This document shows positions 1-5,966 of a DNA stretch of 9,993 bases, piece by piece. The translations under genes were made by a program, and so were the position numbers. Source of the DNA: Bacteroidales bacterium (GTDB taxonomy: Bacteria; Bacteroidota; Bacteroidia; Bacteroidales; UBA932); the NCBI GenBank assembly GCA_004555145.1, contig SFJB01000064.1, forward strand, positions 1-9,993, read 5' to 3'. Within the stretch, counting starts at the first letter, position 1. The number at the start of each line of letters is the position of its first letter. The notes under the pieces are model-generated. The model ran no database searches, had not been told where the DNA came from, and saw nothing but the letters and a program-made list of their open reading frames with translations.

Positions 1-185
1 AGGGACTCCATATACCGCCGCTGCCCCTCGGCATAAATCGTATCAAAAGCCAGTGATGACTTGCCGGAGCCGGACAGCCCCGTAATCACCACCATCTTGT
101 CCCTGGGAATATCCAGATTGATATCCTCAATAGCAACCTTTTCACCGAAAGATTTGCTGACGTGTTTACATTCGATTATTGACAT
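1..185 (-). CDS. uvrA: UvrA, excinuclease ABC subunit A (N-terminal part, cut by window edge)
   Basis: This is the DNA damage-recognition ATPase of the UvrABC nucleotide excision repair complex, acting in the cytoplasm on DNA. Only the first 61 codons are in the window. The ATG at 185-183 opens [16 protein letters not shown], followed by the Walker A P-loop GLSGSGKS (about residues 36-43) and then [13 protein letters not shown], a UvrA-typical stretch just after the first P-loop. UvrA is an ABC ATPase usually over 900 residues long, so most of the gene lies to the left. A good Bacteroidetes -7 box ends five bases before the ATG, supporting this start. The upstream gene on the same strand is the GH51 arabinofuranosidase, separated by a terminator-like hairpin, so uvrA is probably its own transcription unit. 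Family identity is clear from the sequence; UvrB and UvrC are not in view. Confidence 0.96.
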   Translation of the reverse strand, partial: MSIIECKHVSKSFGEKVAIEDINLDIPRDKMVVITGLSGSGKSSLAFDTIYAEGQRRYMES

Positions 186-190
186 ACGCG

Positions 191-198
191 CAAATATA
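191..198 (-). promoter_or_regulatory. uvrA -7 promoter box (TATATTTG)
   Basis: On the minus strand this reads TATATTTG, a perfect match to the Bacteroidetes sigma-ABfr -7 consensus TAnnTTTG. It ends only five bases before the uvrA ATG, so transcription would begin at or within a few bases of the start codon. I see no clear -33 TTTG box at the expected distance; that position falls in the terminator hairpin of the preceding gene. Confidence 0.6.
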
Positions 199-225
199 CA
201 AAAAAATCGCCCCGTAGAGGCGATT
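199..225 (-). terminator. Intrinsic terminator after the GH51 gene
   Basis: The arms at 205-211 and 219-225 (AATCGCC / GGCGATT) form a 7-bp stem that a G-T and a C-G pair can extend inwards. On the minus strand the stem is followed by a run of T (complement of the A run at 200-206, two bases of which are in the stem). It lies 25 bases past the GH51 stop codon. The plus-strand side also has a T-rich tail (CTTTTTAT), so it could work in both directions, but no plus-strand gene needs it. Confidence 0.75.
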
Positions 226-250
226 CTTTTTATAAATGTGCAAATTTGTG

Positions 251-1801
251 TCAGTTTGCGGCAATAACCACAACAGAGCATGGAGGCAGAGTCACTTCAA
301 GTCCGGTCTTGGTGAGCTTATAGTCCTTGAAGGCAACAGGTTTGACGGCCTCGGGTTTGTCGAAGTCGTTGTAATCCCTGGCATCCCTGGAAGCGAGGAC
401 TCTGGCCGAAAGCACCTTGGTCACTGCCTTTGCATCATCGAAGGTCACGAGCACCTTCTTCGGAGCCTTGAGGTCGGTATTGACAAGAGAGATGTGCATC
501 TCGCCGTCCTTGCGGGAAGCGGTCACATCAACCTCAGGGACAGGGACCTTGCGGTCGCACTCGCGTTTGCCGGTGATGATGTCGGAAGCAAGGAACTCGG
601 CATCCTGATGCACGTTGTACATCTCGAAGACGTGGTATGTCGGGGTCAGCACCATCTGGGTCTCGTTGGTGAGTATCATTGCCTGGAGCACGTTCACGAC
701 CTGGGCGATGTTGGCCATCTTCAGACGGCGGGTGTACTTGTGGAAGATGTCAAAGTTGAGTGCCGCTACGATGGCATCGCGCATTGTGTTCTGCTGATAG
801 AGGTGGCCCGGATTGGTGCCTGGTTCCACTTCATACCAGGTACCCCACTCGTCGAGAAGGAGGTCAACGTTGTTCTTAGGGTCGATTTCATCCATGATTT
901 CGATGTGCTTCCTGAGCACCTCCTCGATCTCGATGGACTTTGAGAGGATGTTATAGTATTCCTTGTCGCTGAAATTCAGGGCCGATCCCTTCTTGCCCCA
1001 GTCGATGACGGTGTAGTAATGCAGGGAGAGTCCGGCCATACCCTTGCGGGTGAGTCTTTCCATCAGGACCTTGGTCCAGTTGTAATCATAGTCGGAAGCA
1101 CCGCTCGCAATCTTGTAGAGGCGGTTTCCGCTGAAGTCGCGCAGATAGGTGCCATATCGTCTGAAGAGGTCGGAATAGTACTCTGGAGTCATATTTCCGC
1201 CGCATCCCCAGGCCTCGTTGCCAATGCCGAAGTACTTCACGTGCCAAGGCTTCTCACGGCCGTTCGCACGGCGCAGGTCTGCCATGGAGCTCTTTGCATC
1301 GGAGGTCATATATTCAACCCAGTCGGCCATCTCCTCAACGCTGCCACTGCCCACATTGCCGCTGATATACGGCTCTATGTCGAGCATTTCGCAAAGATTG
1401 AGGAACTCGTGGGTGCCGAAGCTGTTGTCCTCGAGTGTACCTCCCCAGTTGTTGTTGGAAATGTATGCCCTTCCTTCCTGAGGACCTATGCCGTCCATCC
1501 AATGGTAATCATCCGCAAAACAGCCGCCCGGCCAGCGCATGACAGGCACTTTCAATGCCTTGAGCGCGTCGAATACATCCTTGCGGTAGCCGTCCACGTT
1601 CGGCACGCCGGAATCCTTGCCCACCCAAAGGCCGCCGTATATGCAGCGTCCGAGGTGTTCGGAAAACTGACCGTAGATCTCGGCAGGAATTGTCACTCCG
1701 GTCCCTGCATCGTGAATACGGATAGTGGCATCCTGGGCGAAAAGTGAAGAGCCTCCGAGCAGCAGGCAGGCTGCTGAGAAAAATGAAATAATTTTGTTCA
1801 T
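251..1801 (-). CDS. Secreted GH51 alpha-L-arabinofuranosidase
   Basis: This retaining glycoside hydrolase removes terminal alpha-L-arabinofuranosyl residues from arabinan, arabinoxylan or arabinogalactan fragments (EC 3.2.1.55). The protein is 516 residues. Residues 1-22 form a type I signal peptide (MNKII, hydrophobic core, SSLFA before QD); there is no lipobox cysteine, so a periplasmic or secreted form is expected. The catalytic (beta/alpha)8 barrel carries [16 protein letters not shown] (86-101), [13 protein letters not shown] (192-204, acid/base Glu196) and [11 protein letters not shown] (314-324, nucleophile Glu318), all GH51 hallmarks. The last roughly 130 residues form the usual C-terminal beta-sandwich ending in [11 protein letters not shown]. 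Length is normal and both catalytic glutamates are present. The gene stands alone on the minus strand between uvrA and divergent holA, about 4 kb from araBAD, and probably supplies that pathway with L-arabinose. Exact substrate cannot be read from the sequence. Confidence 0.95.
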   Translation of the reverse strand: MNKIISFFSAACLLLGGSSLFAQDATIRIHDAGTGVTIPAEIYGQFSEHLGRCIYGGLWVGKDSGVPNVDGYRKDVFDALKALKVPVMRWPGGCFADDYHWMDGIGPQEGRAYISNNNWGGTLEDNSFGTHEFLNLCEMLDIEPYISGNVGSGSVEEMADWVEYMTSDAKSSMADLRRANGREKPWHVKYFGIGNEAWGCGGNMTPEYYSDLFRRYGTYLRDFSGNRLYKIASGASDYDYNWTKVLMERLTRKGMAGLSLHYYTVIDWGKKGSALNFSDKEYYNILSKSIEIEEVLRKHIEIMDEIDPKNNVDLLLDEWGTWYEVEPGTNPGHLYQQNTMRDAIVAALNFDIFHKYTRRLKMANIAQVVNVLQAMILTNETQMVLTPTYHVFEMYNVHQDAEFLASDIITGKRECDRKVPVPEVDVTASRKDGEMHISLVNTDLKAPKKVLVTFDDAKAVTKVLSARVLASRDARDYNDFDKPEAVKPVAFKDYKLTKTGLEVTLPPCSVVVIAAN

Positions 1802-1847
1802 AATTTTAATTGATTATTTCAGTAATTGCGTTATATGTGTTACAGTA

Positions 1848-1878
1848 TGACAAATTTAATAAAAAATGACTAATTTCG
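1848..1878 (+). promoter_or_regulatory. Candidate holA promoter (TGACAA, 17-bp spacer, TAATTTCG)
   Basis: TAATTTCG at 1871-1878 matches the Bacteroidetes -7 box TAnnTTTG at five of six fixed positions and ends seven bases before the holA ATG. TGACAA at 1848-1853 lies 17 bases upstream and resembles a -35 element, although it is not the TTTG expected for the main Bacteroidetes sigma factor. The predicted transcript would have a leader of only a few bases. Confidence 0.4.
1851..1858 (-). promoter_or_regulatory. GH51 gene -7 promoter box (TAAATTTG)
   Basis: Read on the minus strand this is TAAATTTG, a full match to TAnnTTTG. Transcription would start near 1845, giving an AT-rich leader of roughly 45 bases before the ATG at 1801, which is a usual arrangement in Bacteroidetes. 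No convincing -33 TTTG is seen upstream. The box overlaps the TGACAA on the plus strand that could serve as the -35 of holA. Confidence 0.5.
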
Positions 1879-1885
1879 CATATCT

Positions 1886-2920
1886 ATGGCCAAAAACACC
1901 GAAAATATGGATATGGTCTGCCGGCAGTTGATCGCAGACATAAAGAAGGGCGAATTCAGCCCCCTGTATCTTCTGATGGGCGAAGAGCCCTACTACCCGG
2001 ATATGGTTTGCCAGGCGATACTTGACAATTGCATAGCCGAAGAGGACAGGGATTTCAACCAGACCGTGCTTTACGGCACCGAGAGCAACGCTGAGCAGGT
2101 GATTTCCTGCGCGCGGCGCTACCCTATGATGTCAGACAGGCAGCTCGTGGTGCTGAAGGAAGCCCAGTTGATGAAAGACGTGGACAATTTGCTGGCATAC
2201 TGCGAGAATCCGCTGGACAGCACGGTGCTGGTTGTGGCGATGCACGGAGGCAAGCTGGACAAGCGCGGAGCCCTTTACAAGTGCTTTGCAAAAAAGGGCA
2301 AGGTGGTGGATTCACCACAGCTCAGGGATTATGAGGTCCCGGGATGGATAAGTGCCTACTACAGAAGTCGTTCCCTCAACATAAGCCCGGATGCGGCAGC
2401 ACTGCTTGCGGAATATGCGGGCAGCGACCTTTCCAAGATTGCAGATGAAACCGACAAACTGGTCAGGAACCTGCCGGAAGGCAGCACCGGCGTGAGCGCG
2501 GCGGACATAGACAGGAACGTGGGCATATCCAGGGAGTTCAGCATCTTCGAACTCACAAAGGAGCTCAATGCGCACAGGGCATCTCGCGCCCTGGTCATAG
2601 CGGAGAGGATGAGCGCAGCCGCAAGGTTTTCCATGCCGGCAGCGATGGCAATGCTCTTCACCAACTTCCAACGCATACTGAAATACGGAGTGCTGCTGTC
2701 CAGGGGTCCGGTAAGCCCCGAAATGAAGGCCGTGGCATTGCAGGGAGTGAATCCTTACTTCTACAGGGAGTACGAGGGAGCCGTCAGAACCTATCCTCCC
2801 CAGAAGTGCCGCCAGGTAATATCCCTGCTCTGCGAATATGACTACTACAGCAAGGGAGGCAGCCCCGTAACGACAGATGAGCTCTTTCCAGAGCTCATCT
2901 CAAAAATTCTCAATGTTTGA
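1886..2920 (+). CDS. holA: DNA polymerase III subunit delta
   Basis: The delta subunit of the clamp-loader complex; it opens the beta sliding clamp so that it can be loaded onto primed DNA. The protein is 344 residues, normal for HolA. The N-terminal DNA_pol3_delta domain shows LYLLMGEEPYYPDMV (27-41) and RRYPMMSDRQLVVLKEAQ (78-95). The middle is the AAA+-like part without a functional Walker A, as expected for delta. The C-terminal helical collar domain has GISREFSIFELTKEL (213-227) and GVNPYFYREY (287-296). The ATG at 1886 is favoured because a -7 box lies directly upstream and no Shine-Dalgarno is needed. The gene is divergent from the GH51 gene (84-bp gap) and convergent with raiA, whose stop codon lies four bases past the holA TGA. 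It is the only plus-strand gene in the window. Confidence 0.95.
   Translation: MAKNTENMDMVCRQLIADIKKGEFSPLYLLMGEEPYYPDMVCQAILDNCIAEEDRDFNQTVLYGTESNAEQVISCARRYPMMSDRQLVVLKEAQLMKDVDNLLAYCENPLDSTVLVVAMHGGKLDKRGALYKCFAKKGKVVDSPQLRDYEVPGWISAYYRSRSLNISPDAAALLAEYAGSDLSKIADETDKLVRNLPEGSTGVSAADIDRNVGISREFSIFELTKELNAHRASRALVIAERMSAAARFSMPAAMAMLFTNFQRILKYGVLLSRGPVSPEMKAVALQGVNPYFYREYEGAVRTYPPQKCRQVISLLCEYDYYSKGGSPVTTDELFPELISKILNV
2875..2900. repeat. 10-bp perfect inverted repeat at the holA 3' end
   Basis: AGATGAGCTC (2875-2884) and GAGCTCATCT (2891-2900) are exact reverse complements around a six-base TTTCCA loop. The repeat lies inside the last holA codons. On the plus strand it is followed by an A run rather than a T run, so it is not a standard terminator for holA, but it could protect the 3' end or stall polymerase coming from either side. 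Confidence 0.6.
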
Positions 2921-2923
2921 GAA
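2902..2923 (-). terminator. Terminator for the raiA end of the minus-strand operon
   Basis: TTCTCAA (2907-2913) and TTGAGAA (2917-2923) form a perfect 7-bp stem with a three-base loop. On the minus strand the stem is followed by five T (complement of 2902-2906). It begins just past the raiA stop codon and lies inside the final holA codons plus its stop. The stem is AT-rich, so it may be only partly efficient. Confidence 0.5.
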
Positions 2924-2934
2924 ACTATTTCTCG
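2918..2934 (+). terminator. Weak candidate terminator hairpin for holA
   Basis: GAGAAA (2919-2924) and TTTCTC (2928-2933) are exact complements around CTA, with a possible T-G pair outside. A T-rich stretch (TATTTCTTTTCCTTT) follows on the plus strand. It overlaps both stop codons and shares its left arm with the raiA terminator hairpin, so the two structures cannot both form in one RNA. The short stem makes this a tentative call. Confidence 0.35.
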
Positions 2935-3215
2935 TATTTCTTTTCCTTTGCTCGGGTCAGCTTTTCCTTCATCGCGTCCACACATTCCGTGATGGCGTTT
3001 TCAAATGTGTCAGCCACGCGCTCGATGATGAGCGTATCGCCCGGAATGTTGATCTGGATTTTGGCTTTCTTGCCTTCCTTGATGTCCTCAAGGGAAACCT
3101 CTGCTTCCTGGGCTACGCCATCAAAGAATTTGGATAGACGAGCCACCTTTTTCTCGACAAACGCAACGAGCTTCTCGCCGGCGTCGAATTTCAGAGCTTT
3201 GATTTTAATCTCCAT
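2925..3215 (-). CDS. raiA: Ribosome-associated translation inhibitor / hibernation promoting factor (short form)
   Basis: A small HPF/RaiA (YfiA) family protein of 96 residues that binds the 30S subunit near the decoding centre and inactivates or protects ribosomes in slow growth or stress. It begins MEIKIKALKFDAGEKLVAFV, has a lysine-rich first helix (EKKVARLSKFF, 21-31), the beta strand AKIQINIPGDTLIIE (51-65) and a basic second helix ending KEKLTRAKEKKYEK (83-96), matching the beta-alpha-beta-beta-beta-alpha fold of the family. It lacks the C-terminal dimerisation domain of long HPF. The ATG at 3215 is chosen over an upstream in-frame start because a strong GGAGGT lies just before it and homology starts here. 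The first 11 bases overlap the xerC end, suggesting translational coupling. XerC-type recombinase followed by raiA is a familiar Bacteroidales gene order. Confidence 0.9.
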   Translation of the reverse strand: MEIKIKALKFDAGEKLVAFVEKKVARLSKFFDGVAQEAEVSLEDIKEGKKAKIQINIPGDTLIIERVADTFENAITECVDAMKEKLTRAKEKKYEK

Positions 3216-4128
3216 TTTTACCTCCGTTTTTTGCCCTTGGGTGGGCGTTTTCATATACTTTCCGCAAGCGCTCTGCCGAATTGTGGGTATAGACCTGGGT
3301 CGCGGCAAGCGAGGAGTGTCCGAGAAGCTCCTTTATGGAAAAGAGGTCGGCCCCGTTGTCGAGAAGTTCGGTTGCCAGGGTATGCCTGAGCACGTGCGGG
3401 GACTTGCGTCCGCCTATTCCCTCCACGTCTCCCAGCTCCTTCTTGACCACCCGCTCGACAAAGACAGGATATAGGGCATTTCCCTTCTCCGTCTGCAAGA
3501 GCGGAGCGTCAGGCAACAGATCCGCACATTTCAAAGAGTCTTGCGATTGTAAATATAAAGAAATTTCTTCACAAAATGAAGGGAGCAGAGGAATTTCTCG
3601 TATTTTATCTCCCTTCCCCCTTACCCTCAGCACCCTCCTGGAAAGATCCACAGAGCCGCGTGTCAAGCCAATCAGTTCGGAACGACGTATTCCCGTATTA
3701 TATAGAATACTGATAATCATCCTGTTGAGCTTTGACTTATAATCTCCGAACTCCATCACGCCCTTCGTGGATTCGAAATAAGCCCTCAATGCATCCTCAC
3801 GGAAGAACTCCGGTATTCTTTTGGCCTGCGCCGGTTTTTTGAGCAGACGGACGGGATTGGAATCCAGCAGTCCTTCCTTCATCAGATACCGGCAAAAACT
3901 GCTGAGCGCAGAAAGGTGAAGATTGACTGTGCGCGGCCCGTCATCCTTCGTTTCCATAAGGTATACTTCATAGGACCTGACAAGCTGGTAGTCAAGGACA
4001 GAAATATCCCCTTCTGGCGGGCAGCCCGCAAACATGAAGAAATCCTTCAAAATTCCTTCATAGAGCGTGCAGGTCCTTTCGGAATAACGGCGGACCCCCT
4101 TCAGATAGTCTATGTAGGCCGAGAGCAT
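3205..4128 (-). CDS. xerC: XerC-type tyrosine recombinase
   Basis: A site-specific tyrosine recombinase of 307 residues, most likely the chromosomal XerC/XerD-type enzyme that resolves chromosome dimers at dif. The N-terminal SAM-like core-binding domain covers about residues 1-90 (FxxYL-type opening, then VNLHLSALSSFCRYL, 68-82). The catalytic domain contains the full set of active residues: Arg148 in NTGIRRSEL, Lys172 in RGKGDK, His245 and Arg248 in PHVLRHT, His271 in LGHSSL, and the nucleophile Tyr280 in TQVYTH. Length and spacing are those of housekeeping Xer proteins rather than integrative-element integrases, and no attachment site or cargo is visible. The ATG directly follows the TAG of the CCA-adding enzyme gene (no gap), and the 3' end overlaps raiA by 11 bases. 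Whether it is formally XerC or XerD cannot be decided here. Confidence 0.9.
   Translation of the reverse strand: MLSAYIDYLKGVRRYSERTCTLYEGILKDFFMFAGCPPEGDISVLDYQLVRSYEVYLMETKDDGPRTVNLHLSALSSFCRYLMKEGLLDSNPVRLLKKPAQAKRIPEFFREDALRAYFESTKGVMEFGDYKSKLNRMIISILYNTGIRRSELIGLTRGSVDLSRRVLRVRGKGDKIREIPLLPSFCEEISLYLQSQDSLKCADLLPDAPLLQTEKGNALYPVFVERVVKKELGDVEGIGGRKSPHVLRHTLATELLDNGADLFSIKELLGHSSLAATQVYTHNSAERLRKVYENAHPRAKNGGKNGD
3220..3225 (-). promoter_or_regulatory. Strong Shine-Dalgarno (GGAGGT) of raiA
   Basis: On the minus strand the sequence reads CGGAGGTAAAAATGG: GGAGGT sits four bases before the raiA ATG and complements six bases of the usual anti-Shine-Dalgarno. None of the other starts in the window has a comparable site, and Bacteroidetes genes seldom do. 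It lies within the last codons of xerC and fixes the raiA start. Confidence 0.8.
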
Positions 4129-5577
4129 CTATGCTTCCTTTAGACCAAGTTCAGGGGCACGCTGCCGCATATAGGCATCCGCCTCCTCGAAATTGTTGCC
4201 TATCAGGCCATCCAGTATGGCTTCCTTGACCATATCCTTGAGCAGACCTATCTCCCTGCAAGGCTCAATTCCGTACACCTTCATAACATATTCGCCGTCA
4301 ATAGGATTCTTGAAATTGCGTATGGCGTCCTTCTCCTCCACTTCCACGAGTTTGCGCGATACGAGAAGGAAGTTGGAACGTATCCGGGCAACCTTGGCCT
4401 CGTTCTTGGAGGTGATATCCGCGTTGCAGAGCAGCATCAGGTCGTCGATGTCATTGCCGGCGTCAAACAGCAGTCTGCGTACGGCGGAGTCCGTGACCTC
4501 ATCATCCACCAGGGCTATGGGGCGCAGGTGCAGACGTACCAGCTTACTGACGTACTTCATCTCATCCTGGGATAGGCGCAGCCGGTTGAATATACGGGGC
4601 ACCATCCTGGCTCCGATCACATCGTGGCCGTGGAAAGTCCAGCCGAGCCTCGGGTCGAAACGTTTGCTTGCAGGCTTGCCTATATCGTGCAGCAGTGCAG
4701 CCCAACGCAACCAGAGCAGGTGGTCGCGTTCCTTCTGGGGCTCCACGTCCTCGGTGCGTATGTTGTCGAGTACCGCAAGCGTATGCTCGAAATTGTCCTT
4801 GTGACCTTTCCCGTCCACGGTCTCCACCCCCTTCAGGGCTTCGATCTCGGGAAGTATGTAATGCAGCAATCCTGCCTCCTGCATCAGGGAAATAGCTATG
4901 GAAGGCTGACGGCACACAAGCATCTTGCACAACTCGTCCGCAATCCTTTCCTTTGAGAGTATGTTCAGGCGTTCCGCCATACGGCGCATAGAGGCCATGG
5001 ACTCCGGCACTATGCGGAAACGGCGCTCCGGGGTGGAGAGCTTGGCAGCGAAACGCACCGCGCGCAACATTCTCAGAGGATCGTCGGAATAGGTGGTGTC
5101 AGGGTCCAACGGGGTTCTGATGACACCGTCGGCAAGGTCCCGTATTCCACCGAAAGGATCGACCAGGGCACCGAAGTCTTCTTTCTGGAGGGAAAACGCC
5201 ATTGCATTGATGGTGAAGTCCCGCCGGCACTGGTCATCCTCCAGGCTCCCGTCCTCCACTATGGGTTTTCGGGATTCGCGCCTGTAAGACTCCTTTCTGG
5301 CACCTACGAACTCAATTTCGTCTCCGCCGAAATGCATCATCGCCGTGCCGAAGTTCTTGAAATAGGAGACGTACCTGCCAGTCTTCTCCCCCACTGCGCG
5401 AGCGAAGTCTATTCCGCTCCCTTCCACCACTACATCTATATCATTACACTTGCGACCGAGGAAGCAATCTCTAACATAACCTCCTATCACAAAGGCTCTT
5501 ACGCCTCTGCTTTCAGCAACTTCTCCGATTATCCTGAATATCGGCCTGTCCAAAAACTGAGCTGTTACCGTTGACAT
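4129..5577 (-). CDS. cca: CCA tRNA nucleotidyltransferase with HD domain
   Basis: The enzyme adds or repairs the 3'-CCA end of tRNAs using CTP and ATP (class II nucleotidyltransferase of the PcnB/Cca family). It has 482 residues. The head domain shows GGYVRD (32-37), the metal-binding NDIDVVV (45-51, Asp46 and Asp48) and RRDFTINAMAF (118-128), followed by PFGGIRDLADGVIRTP (141-156) and DDPLRMLRAVRFAAKL (165-180), all typical. An HD phosphohydrolase domain follows: His265 in FEHTLAVL, LLHDIGKP with His297-Asp298, and FHGHD (316-319 region). A tRNA-binding tail completes it. The ATG at 5577 overlaps the end of the upstream HsdR-N-like gene by 13 bases, and xerC starts right at its stop codon. 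A poly(A) polymerase role is the alternative in this superfamily, but the motif pattern and the HD domain favour the CCA-adding enzyme. Confidence 0.92.
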   Translation of the reverse strand: MSTVTAQFLDRPIFRIIGEVAESRGVRAFVIGGYVRDCFLGRKCNDIDVVVEGSGIDFARAVGEKTGRYVSYFKNFGTAMMHFGGDEIEFVGARKESYRRESRKPIVEDGSLEDDQCRRDFTINAMAFSLQKEDFGALVDPFGGIRDLADGVIRTPLDPDTTYSDDPLRMLRAVRFAAKLSTPERRFRIVPESMASMRRMAERLNILSKERIADELCKMLVCRQPSIAISLMQEAGLLHYILPEIEALKGVETVDGKGHKDNFEHTLAVLDNIRTEDVEPQKERDHLLWLRWAALLHDIGKPASKRFDPRLGWTFHGHDVIGARMVPRIFNRLRLSQDEMKYVSKLVRLHLRPIALVDDEVTDSAVRRLLFDAGNDIDDLMLLCNADITSKNEAKVARIRSNFLLVSRKLVEVEEKDAIRNFKNPIDGEYVMKVYGIEPCREIGLLKDMVKEAILDGLIGNNFEEADAYMRQRAPELGLKEA

Positions 5578-5966
5578 ATCATCTCTTCATAGAGGGGAAT
5601 GCGGCCACAAGGGACGAACACCCCGTTTTCCAAAGTGTAAAGATAGGTCAAATTTCCGTTTGTCAGTATCAAAAATTTTACTCCAAGCACGGAATTGTAC
5701 TTCATCGCCTGTTCTGCGACAGACGCATCAAGGTCAACTTCGGGCCTCTTGCACTCCACCACTGCCACCGGCTTGCCGTCACGACCGTAAACAATTATGT
5801 CCGCGCGGTATCGTTTGCCCCCGAAAAGGAAGCCCGCCTCGCTCATCATCATTGTTACAGGCACTTTGAAGCGGTCGCGCAACTGCGTAATAAACCACTG
5901 CCGCACCCGTTCCTCGGGTGTGGCAGCTACATTTTTCTTACGCAAAGGATCCCAGATAAGTTCCAT
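5565..5966 (-). CDS. Orphan HsdR N-terminal-domain (PD-(D/E)XK nuclease-like) protein
   Basis: A 133-residue protein from a conserved Bacteroidetes family resembling the N-terminal nuclease domain of type I restriction subunit R, but encoded alone. It opens [19 protein letters not shown], with the helix RVRQWFITQL after it. The PD-(D/E)XK core is visible: Glu18/Glu19 in TPEE, Asp56 in RYRADIIVYG, then Glu71 and Lys73 in VAVVECKRP, with Gln86 in EQAMKY as a possible QxxxY element. The helicase motor and the HsdM/HsdS partners of a real restriction system are absent. I chose the ATG at 5966, which overlaps the kinase stop as TAATG; a GTG at 5978 would add four residues but is less likely. It sits between the kinase and cca in a tight operon. 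Cellular role is unknown; housekeeping DNA or RNA metabolism is as likely as defence. Confidence 0.8.
   Translation of the reverse strand: MELIWDPLRKKNVAATPEERVRQWFITQLRDRFKVPVTMMMSEAGFLFGGKRYRADIIVYGRDGKPVAVVECKRPEVDLDASVAEQAMKYNSVLGVKFLILTNGNLTYLYTLENGVFVPCGRIPLYEEMICQR

Noticed and set aside
236..1747. Two long plus-strand open frames (236-943 and 1019-1747) opposite the GH51 gene
   Set aside because: The GH51 gene has a signal peptide and all catalytic motifs in its own frame; the opposite frames show no motif, start context or promoter.
2916..2935. tRNA cluster and tuf expected after raiA in many Bacteroidales
   Set aside because: The sequence after raiA is the convergent holA end; no cloverleaf or elongation factor sequence is present, so this linkage is simply absent here.
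3205..4128. XerC-type recombinase as the integrase of a mobile element
   Set aside because: It is embedded in an operon between cca and raiA, has housekeeping Xer length, and there are no att-like repeats, cargo genes, tRNA target or composition shift.
5565..5966. HsdR-N-like gene as part of a restriction-modification or other defence system
   Set aside because: Only the small nuclease-like domain is present; no methyltransferase, specificity subunit, helicase or toxin-antitoxin partner is visible, and its neighbours are metabolic and housekeeping genes.
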